Assembly (NCBI GenBank): GCA_019828565.1
Contig: JAHDYR010000025.1
Coordinates: 930,001-994,000 of the forward strand
Direction of reading: 5' to 3'
DNA length: 64,000 bases
DNA from: Carpediemonas membranifera
Lineage: Eukaryota; Fornicata
Shown here piece by piece: positions 1-10,580 of the stretch. A model generated the notes under the pieces. That model was not told the origin of the DNA and searched no databases. It worked only from the letters and a program-made list of their open reading frames with translations. How positions within the stretch are numbered: position 1 is the first letter of the stretch; each line of letters opens with the position of its first letter. Position numbers and translations under genes: made by a program.

Positions 1-1
1 C

Positions 2-1309
2 CCGGTCGCCCTGCACACGCTGAACCAGGGCGCGGTGTGGGCGTGTCTGCTGGGTGGCGGGGCCAACCCAGACCTCGAGGACAGGGTGCTGAACGAGGCT
101 CGAGAGAAGTGGCCAGATGAGACCGATATGCATGACAAGATCCGCAAGGCTCTCACGCCCGAGGCCAAGTGCCTCTGGTTCCTCTGCCGCAAGTTCTTCT
201 TCACGCTGAACGTCGCCGAGAAGGACGGCGAGAGCTATCAGTACACAGTATACGGCGATTGCTACCACCACCGCATGTACATGGGCCGACTCTTCATGCT
301 CGACACTGACTATCACGCCGCCCTCACCAGGGCCAGGATGCCCAGGGCCCTCGAGGTCTACAGCGCCTGGTTCACCCTCATCGCCAGGACGCCCAAGGGT
401 CTGTGGGGCTGGGGCGCTTGCTACAATGGTGAGCTGGGGTTCCAGTCATCTGGGTTCGTCGACCCGACCCGCCTCACCTTCCCCGCCTGCCCCAAGGTCG
501 CCGAGCTCGAGGCCAGCCTGCCCGCTTGGGAGAAGCACAGGATGGTGACCGATTTGTCGATGGAGAGATGGCAGACGTTCATACTCACCCCGGTCGGCAC
601 TGTCATGGCTGGTGGCAGTTCAGAAAAGTTTGTCGACCCGGTCGAGCGGGAGAAAAACAAACACCTCTTCCACCCAGTCGCCGTGCCCGGTGGCTTTGTC
701 CCAGATCACATCATGCATGTGGGTCCGTTGCATGCAGTGACTGTTATCCTCTCCATGGGCGATCGGCAGGTGATCAGCGGTGACAATCAGTATGGCCGGC
801 TGGGACTCGGGCACGAGAACGAGATGACTGCCTTCGAGGAGCTGCCCTTCAGCGTGGATCTGATCATGCCCAGCCTTGCAAGAAACTGCAACGTCTTCCT
901 CGGTGACCGTCAACTGCACTTCGCCGGCCTGGCTCTCCTTCATGTCACCCACTCCGGCCTGCTGCCTGGGTACCGCGAGGGCAACCTATGCCTCACAGCC
1001 ACCCAGCTCCGGTTCCCAGAGCGTGTCAAGGGGTTCTTCTGTAATACATCTGCGCTCGCCTGGGTCACTGAGGGCCTCACTCATCTGTGCATAAGAGACA
1101 TCCGGATGTACTGTGTGCAATTTGAGGCGACGGCTTTTGGTCAGTCATTACCCGGTGTCCCAGGGGCTGATGTGTTGCGCGACTCCACTAGCCAGTGGTT
1201 CAGGGTGGCAAGAGTCACAAATCGGGTGGCTGAGATGGTCGAGTGCGAGGTCCCTTCTTCACAATGGGAGATCGCCCCAGTCGACGTCGACCCGTGGCCC
1301 GAGCAGTAA
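2..1309 (+). CDS. RCC1-like family protein, copy A (5' end outside window)
   Basis: This is the C-terminal 435 residues of a lineage-specific RCC1-like protein; the frame is already open at base 2 and matches the other copies from the conserved HTLNQGAVWACLLGG stretch onward, so the start lies upstream of the window. A helical segment (ANPDLEDRVLNEAR, KCLWFLCRKFFF) precedes RCC1-type blades marked by GLWGWG...GELGF and VILSMGDRQVISG...YGRLGLGHE. RCC1 repeats fold as beta-propeller blades and many serve as GEFs or scaffolds, but no catalytic role can be assigned here. No signal peptide or membrane segment is seen in full-length relatives, so it is probably cytosolic. The loop after the YS of EVYS reads AWFTL here and differs in other copies. 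The stop at 1307 follows the family ending VDVDPWPEQ. Confidence 0.85.
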   Translation, partial: PVALHTLNQGAVWACLLGGGANPDLEDRVLNEAREKWPDETDMHDKIRKALTPEAKCLWFLCRKFFFTLNVAEKDGESYQYTVYGDCYHHRMYMGRLFMLDTDYHAALTRARMPRALEVYSAWFTLIARTPKGLWGWGACYNGELGFQSSGFVDPTRLTFPACPKVAELEASLPAWEKHRMVTDLSMERWQTFILTPVGTVMAGGSSEKFVDPVEREKNKHLFHPVAVPGGFVPDHIMHVGPLHAVTVILSMGDRQVISGDNQYGRLGLGHENEMTAFEELPFSVDLIMPSLARNCNVFLGDRQLHFAGLALLHVTHSGLLPGYREGNLCLTATQLRFPERVKGFFCNTSALAWVTEGLTHLCIRDIRMYCVQFEATAFGQSLPGVPGADVLRDSTSQWFRVARVTNRVAEMVECEVPSSQWEIAPVDVDPWPEQ

Positions 1310-1589
1310 ATGATATAGTAGCTCCCCTGCCGTGCATCTCCCTTCTGCCGTGCTCGCATCTCAAGATAGTTGCACTTATTCCTGACAGGTCCAGATCATC
1401 AGATCCTTTGTGGACTGGGGGATCTTTACCCAGCAGTATGAAGAAGACGATCTCCCTACCGACTTAAGACGTGAGTAGGAGGGAGACAGGGCAGTGTTGC
1501 GCAGTATAAACACATTGTTTGACCCTTCAATAGCACACACTCGAGAGCTCTAAACTGCGTCCCTGCCACATTTAGCAGGCAAAGACAAA

Positions 1590-3238
1590 ATGGCCGAATT
1601 CGATTCGCGCATTGCTATTGAGCCTGCCAACTTGTTAGAAGGTGCTTCTAATAGTCAGAACCGAAACGTTGTCCGCGTTATTTCCGACCTTCATCTCGGA
1701 TCTCACTGTTTGTTCAATAACTGCCAGCAAAGTCTAATAGAGCTGATTTTGCTGACAAGTTCCAACGCGTATACTAACACAGGGCATACTAGCGAGAACT
1801 CCAAGGCCCTCTCCGTCTGTCTCGATGAATGCCTCGATCCTGCCACCTTTGTCAAAGCCCTTGTCGTCGGCGGTGATATCCTGGAGCAGTGGCTTGTACC
1901 GCACCACACGTCCCCGCCTAATGTTGTGGACGTTCTTCGCCAGACCAACGTCTTCCCAGTCATTGAGAAACTCCGAGCCGTCTCCAAGAACGGCGTGCAA
2001 GTCTACTACATCCGGGGCAACCACGACGACGAGCTCGACACCCCCTCCCTCCGCGAAGTGTTCGGCGACGATCTCATCATTGTCGAGGGAGAGGAGCTCT
2101 GCTTCAACGGCATGAGGTTCCAGCACGGCCACTACCAGGACCTCCTCAGCATGCCGTACGAGGGCGCCAAGTTCCAGAGGCCCGCTAGCTACTACATGAG
2201 CAGGCTGGCTGCGGCGAGCGGTAACATGCAGGACCGGCCCAATCCGGGTTGGCTCAACTTCTCGTGGCTCGCCGGGAACCGCTTCGTTTGTTTCATTTCG
2301 CTCAGATTCCATTTACATAGTTTACATACTTCCTCACACTCTTTTACTTTAAGCCTGTGACGAAATACTTTATGAGGATGACAATGACCATCTCGTATCA
2401 AAAGAAGTGGCACGAAATCAAGGATGAGCGCGTGCAGCTCAGAAACGGCAATTCCTTGTCCCTCTCAGAGATCGTCACCGAATATTCGGATCTGATCTGG
2501 TACGCGATGGAGAGATACGGTCCTGTCCGGACTGCCGCGATGTTCCGCATGAGCCTCTCCGGCAACGTCGGTCACTGGATGCGGCGCTCGCCCTACCTCA
2601 TCGAAGTCGCCGGCCACTCGCACATCCCCATGTTGAGGTCGTACATGCGGTACAAGAGCCTGCTGTCGGACGGGACCAAGGCGCCGCGGACCCTGCCGAC
2701 CAAGGTCATTTATGCCAACTCGGGTTCATTTACTGGGGGCGAGTCGACCTATGTAGACATCTTGCTCTCTCGCACGTCGCACGAGGTCGGCTGGCGGTCC
2801 TACCTCCCACCCTACCTCTTCGGCCTCGAGCACCCCCGCGACAACCGCTCCTACTACGAGAACTACAAGGGCGAACCCACCACTAATGTGCAGCCTCATA
2901 GTTGGGATCCCGCCGGCTCGATCAATGACCCTGCCCGGCTGACCCAGCAGGAGTCGGGTGTGGCAGCTGGCACGGTGGTCCCATACGAGGTCCGCATGGC
3001 CGAGTGGCGTGACGGAGGCTTCTACATCAGGAAGGCCAAGCGGGTGCCCTACCGGTTCGACCCCACCTCGTTTAACAGAAGAAAGCATGCTGTGAACAAG
3101 TATGACGTGCCCATCGAGTCTGGCTGGGTCACAGCTATGGGCGGGGCCCGGATGGGTGTGCCCGTCACAAGCGTGGACGCTGGGGACATGTGGGGCTGTG
3201 AGGCGTTGCAGACTAGTGACGTCGAGGATATGGTGTAG
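1590..3238 (+). CDS. calcineurin-like metallophosphoesterase (two exons)
   Basis: A metal-dependent phosphoesterase of about 526 residues; the substrate is unknown. All the metal-binding motifs of the family are visible: SDLHLGSH near residue 32, GGDILEQ near 94, GNHDD at 143, HGHYQD at 179 and GHSHIP at about 319. The last motif is in a different frame from the others, and removing a 68-base GT-AG intron (2286-2353, phase 0) joins them exactly. The first ATG after the upstream stop is at 1590. The C-terminal 200 residues (aromatic and basic, ending at 3238) match nothing I recognise. The closest well-known shape is the UDP-2,3-diacylglucosamine hydrolase/YbbF-like branch, inferred only from motif order. 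It sits between two RCC1-like copies but shows no link with them. Confidence 0.85.
2286..2353 (+). other. spliceosomal intron in the metallophosphoesterase gene
   Basis: The 5' site is GTTTGT and the 3' site follows a T-rich run ending TTTAAG. The 68 bases sit exactly between codons and restore one frame from GNRF to PVTKYF. Without removal the reading frame stops at 2358 before the essential GHSH motif. Confidence 0.75.
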
Positions 3239-3520
3239 GGCTTTACATTTTTTTTTGAAGTTTTGTCTAAAAGTTTTGACCAAGAGAATGCGATGAGGGT
3301 ACGGACTTTGTGGGGTTGCCATGATATCCTTTGGCGGGTGTCCCAGGAAAGTGTCCGAGGCTGAGGCATATCGTCTGCCCACACAGGCGGGACACGTCGA
3401 CTTGTCTCTGGCCGGGACAGCGCGGCTTCCCTGCTGGCCATGAGGCCTGGGGCATGGGCACTGCGGGGCGCGTGTCCGACTGCAGCCGAGTTGCTTGGCA
3501 ACGAACGAACGACATGAGCA

Positions 3521-5170
3521 ATGGAGACGCGAGAGGCGCTGATAGCGCCCCATCGGCTCTCAATAACGGCCACGAGCAGCATCGCAGGCGACATCCCCTC
3601 GCTCATCGCCTGCGCGTACCAGCGTCACTTCAATGAGGAAATCCCGCTCAGATCTGGCATGCTGAACGCATTCAGGACGGATATCCACAATCATACAACC
3701 ACAGACGCGCTGCAAGATGGCCACGATCTCGAATCCCTCCTCGCCACGCTCTCCGCGATCCCCACTCTCGAACCATCCGCGCAAGCCCTCCTCGACCGCG
3801 CCCGCTCGATCCTCACCAGCGGCCCCCCGCTGTCCATGAACGTCGAGCTCGCGGACGGCGAGGAGCTCCCGATCGCCATGCACACGCTGAACCAGGGCGC
3901 GGTGTGGGCGTGTCTGCTGGGTGGCGGGGCCAACCCAGACCTCGAGGACAGGGTGCTGAACGAGGTTCGAGAGAAGTGGCCAGATGAGACCGATATGCAT
4001 GACAAGATCTGCAACGCTCTCGCCCCCGAGGCCAAGTGCCTCTGGTTCCTCTGCCGCAAGTTCTTCTTCACGCTGAACGTCGCCGAGAAGGACGGCGAGA
4101 GCTATCAGTGCAACGACGGCGAGTGGAATGAGTTTGACGGATGCTACCACCACCGCATGTACATGGGCCGACTCTTCATGCTCGACACTACCAAGCACGC
4201 CGCCCTCACCAGGGCCAGGATGCCCAGGGCCCTCGAGGTCTACAGCAACACATGGACCCACATCGCCAGGACGCCCAAGGGCATGTGGGGCTGGGGTGAT
4301 AGCGGCTCTGGTCAGCTGGGGTTCGAGTCGTCTGGGTTCGTCGACCCGACCCGCCTCACCTTCCCCGCCTGCCCGAAGGTCGCCGAGCTCGAGGCCAGCC
4401 TGCCCGCTTGGGAGAAGCACGGGATGGTGACCGATGTGTCGATGGATGGCTGGCAGACGTTCATACTCACCCCGGTCGGCATAGTTGCGGGTGCGGATTC
4501 AACATGGTATGTCGGCCCAGTCGAGGAGGAGAACAGGCACCTCTTCCACACAGTAGCAGTGCCCGCTGGATTTGTCCCAGACCACATCATGCAAGACCTG
4601 TACGATACTGTCATCCTCTCAATGGGCGATCGGCAGGTGATCAGCGGTGACAATCGGTATGGCCGGCTGGGTCTCGGTCACGAGAACGAGATGACCGGCT
4701 TCGAGGAGCTGCCATTCAGGGTCGACCGGATCATACCAGACTTTTCGTTTAATGTCTTCCTCAGCGACCGCCAGCTGCTTTTCGCTGGCGAAGTTCCCCG
4801 TCCTATCGCCCAGTCGGGCCTGCTGCCTGGGTACAGCAAGGGCGACAAGTGCCTCACAGCCACCCCGCTCCGGTTCCCAGAGAGAGTCAAGGGATTCTTT
4901 TGTGACTATGATCTTATCTGGGTCACTGAGGGCCGCACTCACATGTACAGCCGTGACAAACATTACAGCGTGCCCTTTGAGGCGACGGCTTTTGACAGCA
5001 GACAGGTTAGGATAAGAGGCAGATACACCCTCTCATTCCGCAACTCCACCGGCCAGTGGTTTGAGGCGAAGACGGTGTCTGATGGGGTGGCTGAGTTGGC
5101 CGAGTGCGAGGCACCCACATTGCACTATGAGATCATCCCAGTCGACGTCGACCCGTGGCCCGAGCAGTAA
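3521..5170 (+). CDS. RCC1-like family protein, copy B
   Basis: A full-length 549-residue member of the RCC1-like family. The N-terminal 120 residues are alpha-helical and typical of the subfamily shared with copy C (REALIAPHRLSITATSSIAGD). A conserved helical block with ANPDLEDRVLNE and PEAKCLWFLCRKFFF follows, then RCC1-type blades (GMWGWGDSGSGQLGF; VILSMGDRQVISGDNRYGRLGLGHE) and the family ending VDVDPWPEQ. Compared with copy C it lacks eight bases just after an ATG at 3513, which puts that ATG out of frame; the ATG at 3521 restores the family frame, so I chose it. The insert NDGEWNEFDG before CYHH is longer than in any other copy here. No signal peptide is seen; it is probably cytosolic and its function is unknown. 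Confidence 0.85.
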   Translation: METREALIAPHRLSITATSSIAGDIPSLIACAYQRHFNEEIPLRSGMLNAFRTDIHNHTTTDALQDGHDLESLLATLSAIPTLEPSAQALLDRARSILTSGPPLSMNVELADGEELPIAMHTLNQGAVWACLLGGGANPDLEDRVLNEVREKWPDETDMHDKICNALAPEAKCLWFLCRKFFFTLNVAEKDGESYQCNDGEWNEFDGCYHHRMYMGRLFMLDTTKHAALTRARMPRALEVYSNTWTHIARTPKGMWGWGDSGSGQLGFESSGFVDPTRLTFPACPKVAELEASLPAWEKHGMVTDVSMDGWQTFILTPVGIVAGADSTWYVGPVEEENRHLFHTVAVPAGFVPDHIMQDLYDTVILSMGDRQVISGDNRYGRLGLGHENEMTGFEELPFRVDRIIPDFSFNVFLSDRQLLFAGEVPRPIAQSGLLPGYSKGDKCLTATPLRFPERVKGFFCDYDLIWVTEGRTHMYSRDKHYSVPFEATAFDSRQVRIRGRYTLSFRNSTGQWFEAKTVSDGVAELAECEAPTLHYEIIPVDVDPWPEQ

Positions 5171-5493
5171 ATGATAGTACCCCTGCCGTGGCATCTCCAG
5201 TTTATCATACCAGTCTGCCAATCCCTCCCTTTGGCTTTCCAGTCGCATCAAACTCATTCCGAACTCCGCTGATTTACCACACTTGCCCAAGCAATATCCT
5301 CCACATTCCGAGGGGAATGTCCTCGCCGAAACCATCCTCATTACCACACGTGGAGGGGCACTGGCCGCGCAACATGGTCTGGGTGGGTCGCATTCATAAC
5401 AGCAAACGATGAAAGCAGTCTGTCATACGGCCTCCTTCAAGCCCTGAATCGCCAGGGCTCCTAGTAGACTATACGCAGAGGCGCGGAGTCCCC

Positions 5494-5650
5494 CCAAATG
5501 CATCAATTGATTGACTTATGAAAATGACATTTTTGATTTCTGCCACGCACCCGCCTGAGGAGCTACAGTCGGCGCATCCCCTAGATCGCTAGCAACTTGC
5601 TATCCCTAGCGATTAAGTCAATCTCCCGGCGATAGCGTTCAAACTCGTTG
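5494..5650 (+). repeat. dispersed repeat, copy 1
   Basis: A 42-base core (5609-5650) recurs exactly, inverted, at 52674-52715. A second shared block of 16 bases containing CCCCCAAATGCATCAA at about 5494 recurs inverted at about 52738-52753, so the spacing differs between the two places. The segment lies 3' of the truncated RCC1-like copy C. Origin unknown; no terminal repeats are visible. Confidence 0.6.
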
Positions 5651-5661
5651 GCAAGTTTTCT

Positions 5662-6690
5662 TTATGATGCGAAAGCCCTGCCTGACTCTCCTGCTTTCCA
5701 TGTTGATGATGATGTTATGAGATGAGATCGAGAGAGAGCTTGGTGAGCATCCCCACAGATTGTTGGGCAGACCAGCGGGCCAGCTGAGTGGTACCTTACC
5801 TTACCGGGCAGGCTGGCCTCGTGCTCGGCGACCTTGGGGCAGGCGGGGAAGGTGAGGCGGGTCGGGTCGACGAACCCAGATGACTTGAACCCCAGCTGAC
5901 CATATCCGCTATCACCCCAGCCCCACAGACCCTTGGGCGTCCTGGCGATGTGTGTGATCTCGTTGCTGTAGACCTCGAGGGCCCTGGGCATCCTGGCCCT
6001 GGTGAGGGCGGCGTGATAGTCAGTGTCGAGCATGAAGAGTCGGCCCATGTACATGAGGTGGTGGTAGCAATCGCCGTATACTGTGTACTGATAGCTCTCG
6101 CCGTCCTTCTCGGCGACGTTCAGCGTGAAGAAGAACTTGCGGCAGAGGAACCAGAGGCACTTGGCCTCGGGCGTGAGAGCCTTGCGGAGCTTGTCGTACA
6201 TCTCGGTCTCATCTGGCCACTTCTCTCGAGCCTCGTTCAGCACCCTGTCCTCGAGGTCGGGGTTGGCCCCGCCACCCAGCAGACACGCCCACACCGCGCC
6301 CTGGTTCAGCGTGTGCAGGGCGACCGGGAGCTCCTCGCCGTCCGCGAGCTCGACGTTCATGGACAGCGGAGGGCCGCTGGTGAGGATCGAGCGGGCGCGG
6401 TCGAGGAGGGCTTGCGCGGATGGTTCGAGAGGGTGGATCTCTGAGAGCGTGGCGAGGAGGGATTCGAGATCGTGGCCATCTTGCGGCGCGTCTGTGGTTG
6501 TATGATTGTGGATAAACGTCCTTAATGCGTTCAGCATGCCAGATCTGAGCGGGATTTCCTCATTGAAGTGACGCTGGTACGCGCAGGCGATGAGCGAGGG
6601 GATGTCGCCTGCGATGCTGCTCGTGGCCGTTATTGAGAGCCGATGGGCCGCGATCAGCGCCTCTCGCGTCTTTTTGTCTCCATTGCTCAT
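5662..6690 (-). pseudogene. RCC1-like family, copy C, 3'-truncated
   Basis: It starts at an ATG at 6690 (MSNGDKKTREAL) and is very close to copy B through the helical region and the first RCC1-type blade (GLWGWGDSGYGQLGF). Family similarity ends abruptly near 5805, after AEHEASLP. The frame then runs about 47 more codons of unrelated sequence to a stop at 5662. All later blades are missing, so the product could not form the full propeller. It may still be translated as a short protein. The break lies about 150 bases from the dispersed repeat at 5494-5650, which may have taken part in the rearrangement (inference). Confidence 0.75.
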
Positions 6691-7406
6691 GCCGGACCAT
6701 ATGCGACGACTCACAAATGAATCGGACCGAGGGGTTGCCGGCCAGTCTCATCGCATACTACAGCTTGCTCTCTCAGACTCCGGGCCACCACCCGAAGCGT
6801 TAGTTCGTGCCGGTAAATCTGCACCTCGACAACAAGAAATCACATGGGAAATTCTTCAACAGGAGGCAGCGGCGCAGGCGACGGACCTCGCATCGAGACG
6901 AACAGAGGAAAATGCCAGCCTCATTATGCGAACAGCGGCGAATACAATGACACGTTGTAGTGGCACAAGAAATGGATGAGAGAGTCTCCATCTGAGCTTT
7001 CACTCGATAAAACGACCGATTGCTCGCATATTCCTGGTGTAATAACCATCCGTCGTTCCCCCATGGCAAGATATTTGCTCTGAGCTGCCTACCCATTTGT
7101 GGCTGAGCATTAATGACCTTACCAGTTCCATTCTTCGGGCCTACGAGACCTTCCTCCGCATCTTCAAGCCATTACGCGTCAGCCATCGTTCACTACTCCT
7201 CTGAAAGAGTCGGCCTGCTGTTGAGCCAAGACCAAGAAAGGACGAACGAAGTGGGTGAGGAGATGCAACATGAAGCATGGCCTGTGGGCCGTGGTGAGTG
7301 TACGTATGCTTAATGCGCGGCGATTCTATGTGGCTGGCTCAGAAAAAGTGTCTGACTTGTCATAAGTCGACAAGACTTTATAAATTGAAAACGGACGAGG
7401 GAATAC
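6691..7406. other. intergenic region, no gene seen
   Basis: About 700 bases between the start of copy C and the 3' end of the NAA30 gene. Only short chance frames on either strand; no RNA gene, LTR or family relic recognised. Confidence 0.5.
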
Positions 7407-7877
7407 TCATATCAGCGCCTTTTTGAGGCGGAAAGCACTGTTTCCCGACAGATAGTAGGCCCGGAGGTGCTTAGTAACGACAAAACCGAGCCCGTCATAG
7501 AATGAGAGCGCCGCCGTGTTGGAGCATTCTGTCTCCAGGCACACCTCCGTGGCTCCTTCATCGCGCATGCCCTGGATCGAGCGGCGGACAAGCTCTCCGG
7601 CGATGCCGCGGTGGCGAAAGTCCGGGTCCACAGCCACCATGGCGATGTAGCCGCGGTAACCATGCTTGCGCTGATCAACCTTGCCGCATATCGCTCCAAT
7701 TATGCAGTTGTGCTTATCAACAGCAACGTGAGCGAGCTTAGGGAACGTTGTGGTGAATATGCGATATGTGTAGATATTGTAGGGTTCTGAGAGATGCTGC
7801 TCGAATAGAGCCATCATATCATCGAGTTGAGACTCATCGGGATTGTACGGAAGATACCGCACCTCGCTGACTGACAT
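7407..7877 (-). CDS. NAA30: N-alpha-acetyltransferase 30 (NatC catalytic subunit)
   Basis: A GNAT-fold enzyme of 156 residues that would transfer acetyl from acetyl-CoA to N-terminal Met-hydrophobic ends of nascent proteins, as the catalytic subunit of NatC. The N-terminal part carries the family pattern LSEPYNIYTYRIF, then PKLAHVAV, and the acetyl-CoA loop RHRGIAGELVRR (R-x-x-G-x-A). ECSNTAALSFYDGLGFV is the usual C-terminal GNAT segment. The frame is open to 8177, but the extra residues would overlap the divergent eIF3i start and have no family match, so I use the ATG at 7877, which gives the normal Mak3/NAA30 N-terminus. It is divergently transcribed from eIF3i with about 184 bases between the starts, probably a shared promoter. 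Confidence 0.85.
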   Translation of the reverse strand: MSVSEVRYLPYNPDESQLDDMMALFEQHLSEPYNIYTYRIFTTTFPKLAHVAVDKHNCIIGAICGKVDQRKHGYRGYIAMVAVDPDFRHRGIAGELVRRSIQGMRDEGATEVCLETECSNTAALSFYDGLGFVVTKHLRAYYLSGNSAFRLKKALI

Positions 7878-8061
7878 TTGCGTGGATTGGGCGTGCTCGT
7901 CGATCAGAATGAGATTTGATGAGACAAGTCCGGACTGCGTTAAGTGGATCAAAGCGCGTCTGTTCACGTCAAATATGTCGCCCACTGCCGCTGAGGTCGC
8001 TCGTTTTGTCGAGCAACTTTTTTTCATGAAAAAACGAAGAGCTTGAGAGAAAGAGACCAGA

Positions 8062-9120
8062 ATGAACGAACAGCTCGTTGTCCGTCCTATCTCCCTGAAC
8101 GGCCACAACAGACCAGTCAAGCGCGTTCTCTTCACACGGGATGGAGACTTCTTCGTGTCCTCTAGCACGGATCGCACTTGCGTGCTCTGGAGAACCTCGA
8201 ACGCTCACATTACCGGCGTTTACAAGCACGAGGCTGCAGTGGAGACCATGGATCTCAGCCCTGATGACAAGCTCATTGCTGCTGGTGGCTTCGGTGGCAT
8301 CAACATTTGGGACCTCTTCAGTGGCCGCCTTGTTGGTCGCATTGAGGGCAAGAACTATGCCCCTGTCTGGCTCGCCTTCGACTGCAATGGCGACCGCCTC
8401 GCGGTGGTGAGTTCTAAGCGCATGAACACCGCAGCTTCCCTCCGCATTTTCGATGTATCCGAAATGAAAAAGAATGAGACGGACAAGCCGGTCGTCCTGG
8501 ACATCAACGACACGCCCTACATCTCGAAACCCGAGTCCCTCTCGACCTTCCTCCTCCAGCGCGCTACGGTCGTCACATTTGACCGCATGTCGCAGCACAT
8601 CATCCTGGGCACGGACTGCGGCTCGGATGGTGAAGGCGAGCTCTACAAGATCGACCCCGAGACGCTTGAGATCGTCGGGGAGCCCGTATACGCCCACGAG
8701 TCGGCTGTGGCGCAGATTGAGTTCAGCTTGGATTACACCCACTTCCTGACTTGCGGATACAACGACAAGCAGGCCAAGCTCTGGGATTCTGCGACCATGG
8801 AGTGCATCAAGACGTATAACATGAAGGTCCCCTGCCGCGGTGGCGCCATCCACCCCCACATTGACCAGATTATTCTTGCCGGCGGGCAGGATGCCCGTGA
8901 TGTCACCCAGACTGGCTCCACGGAGGATCAGTTCCACATCTTCTTCTACGATAAGATCATGGCCGAGCCCCTCGGCGAGCTGAGCGGCCACTTCGGTCCC
9001 GTTCACTGCCTGGCGTTTTCTCCATCCGGCAAGGAGATCGCTTCATGCTCTGAGGATGGTACTGTGCGTCTTTACGTGTTCGTTGACGGCGACTCTTATC
9101 TGAAGTGGCACTCTGTGTAA
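8062..9120 (+). CDS. EIF3I: translation initiation factor eIF3 subunit i
   Basis: A seven-bladed WD40 protein of 352 residues, the normal length for eIF3i (TRIP-1/TIF34), a subunit of the eIF3 complex on the 40S ribosome. It begins with the family signature RPISLNGHNRPVKRVLFTRDG and ends with GHFGPVHCLAFSPSGKEI and CSEDGTVRLYVF, both hallmarks of eIF3i. It is divergent from NAA30 and co-directional with CCDC47, whose start is 83 bases after this stop. No intron is needed. Confidence 0.93.
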   Translation: MNEQLVVRPISLNGHNRPVKRVLFTRDGDFFVSSSTDRTCVLWRTSNAHITGVYKHEAAVETMDLSPDDKLIAAGGFGGINIWDLFSGRLVGRIEGKNYAPVWLAFDCNGDRLAVVSSKRMNTAASLRIFDVSEMKKNETDKPVVLDINDTPYISKPESLSTFLLQRATVVTFDRMSQHIILGTDCGSDGEGELYKIDPETLEIVGEPVYAHESAVAQIEFSLDYTHFLTCGYNDKQAKLWDSATMECIKTYNMKVPCRGGAIHPHIDQIILAGGQDARDVTQTGSTEDQFHIFFYDKIMAEPLGELSGHFGPVHCLAFSPSGKEIASCSEDGTVRLYVFVDGDSYLKWHSV

Positions 9121-9203
9121 ATGCGGTTTAGTTGTTTGCATTCTGTCGTGGCGGTGGGTTTTGTTCGTTGCGCAGAATACGTTCAGCGTCGAGAAGTCAG
9201 CAG

Positions 9204-10190
9204 ATGATGCCTATTGAGCTTCTGCCAATCGTTCAACAGTCTTTTGCTGAGAACTGGCTATTCTTTGCGCTAATTGCAGTTTGCCTTGGTATTCTTGCCA
9301 TCTCGATGCGCGGAAAGCGGGCAAACACTCTTCGTGCTCGTGAGATCTCAGGCATCCTCCAGGAGCCCGTTTCCGCTGCCTTTGATGAATGCGATCACAA
9401 GCTCTACCGCGTATCCAACTCCTCATTCACCTACCGTGCTTCCGGTCATGCGTTTGCCGAGGGCCTTGTCGCCCACATCAACTTGATGCCTCGCCACGAC
9501 CTCGTAACCAGACTAGCCATGATCCCCTTCACCACTGTCCGTGACGCCGTCGTATTCGAGATCCCGCTGAAGTGCAACAGTCCCAGCCACACGTTTGCTG
9601 CCATCTCGACGAAGGGCCTCGGGGCCACCCTCGACGTTGCCTCCGACCTCCGCAAATACTGCAGCATATTCCCCACCCCTGCTGCTCTGGACGATCCCGA
9701 GGCTACACACAACACGATCAAGATCCTGTCCACCTCTTCTGACCTGAAGAACCAGTATCTCACGCCTGAAGTCATCGAGGCGATCAAATCGCTCGGCACC
9801 TCCTTCCATTCGGTTCATATCACTGATAAGAACACCCGCAGTGGCAACGTTGCCGTGCTTCGCGTGGAAGTGGAGCTCCCGGCCAGTGGTGTGACCACTA
9901 TCGTGAGAGGCGGTCTCCTACTCAGCCTGGCGTTGCTCAACATCGTTCCTGCCATTACGATCTCAAAGAAGGAGATGGCTAGACGCCAGAAGGAGGCCCA
10001 GAAGGCCAAGAAGCAGGCCCAGCACGAGAAGCTCGTCGAGCGTACCCAGCAGAAGCGCCAGGCCAGAGACGAGGCCGAGGAGAAGAAATTGGTCGGCCTG
10101 AGTGGCGCAGAACAACGCAAGCTCGAGGAGAAGAAGGCCAAGAAGGAAGCTAAGCGGTCAGAACGTCGCCAATCAAAGCGGGTCATGTAG
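9204..10190 (+). CDS. CCDC47: CCDC47-like ER membrane protein (PAT complex)
   Basis: A protein of 328 residues with one N-terminal membrane segment (about residues 18-34, WLFFALIAVCLGILAI), a globular cytosolic domain of the DUF1682/CCDC47 type and a strongly basic, glutamate-rich C-terminal coiled coil (from KKEMARRQKEAQKAKK onward). In other eukaryotes CCDC47 acts with Asterix in the PAT complex, a chaperone for membrane proteins at the translocon, and its basic tail reaches the ribosome. The acidic lumenal N-terminal region of animal CCDC47 is absent. The frame is open earlier, but the first ATG is at 9204 (a second ATG follows at once). Assignment rests on architecture and motif-level resemblance. 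Confidence 0.75.
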   Translation: MMPIELLPIVQQSFAENWLFFALIAVCLGILAISMRGKRANTLRAREISGILQEPVSAAFDECDHKLYRVSNSSFTYRASGHAFAEGLVAHINLMPRHDLVTRLAMIPFTTVRDAVVFEIPLKCNSPSHTFAAISTKGLGATLDVASDLRKYCSIFPTPAALDDPEATHNTIKILSTSSDLKNQYLTPEVIEAIKSLGTSFHSVHITDKNTRSGNVAVLRVEVELPASGVTTIVRGGLLLSLALLNIVPAITISKKEMARRQKEAQKAKKQAQHEKLVERTQQKRQARDEAEEKKLVGLSGAEQRKLEEKKAKKEAKRSERRQSKRVM

Positions 10191-10580
10191 CCCTGCTCGG
10201 CAAGGATGGGGGATGTGAATAAAACTACGACGATATCGCGTGGCATGCCCTGAGCTTGATATGCTGTGGGTGTTTTGGGCTTTAAGATGGACTCATTCTC
10301 CCATTTTCAACGCCTGTCTTTTCGACTCGTTGTGAGTCATTCTTCACTTGCAGCTTCCCCTCGGGAATCTCATCTTGGGACGATCGTCTACTTCTCTTCG
10401 CACCGGAAAACGAACATTCTCTGATACTAGTATCTCACACTTGTACCAGGCACCCGTTTAACGTGCAGCGAATCTTATAGACATAGGACACGACCCTATC
10501 AAGCGCAACTGCTGGCTCAACACACGTTTCGCCTACAGCTATAGCTCAAGTACACTCTATTTTCCTTGTTTGCTTCCTGA
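10191..10580. other. intergenic region upstream of the Na+/H+ exchanger
   Basis: 390 bases without a credible frame. They presumably hold the 3' end of CCDC47 and the promoter of the exchanger. No repeat or RNA gene recognised. Confidence 0.5.

Noticed and set aside
7878-8177. 100-residue N-terminal extension of the NAA30 frame
   Set aside because: It would overlap the divergent eIF3i start and has no match to the family; the ATG at 7877 gives the usual N-terminus.
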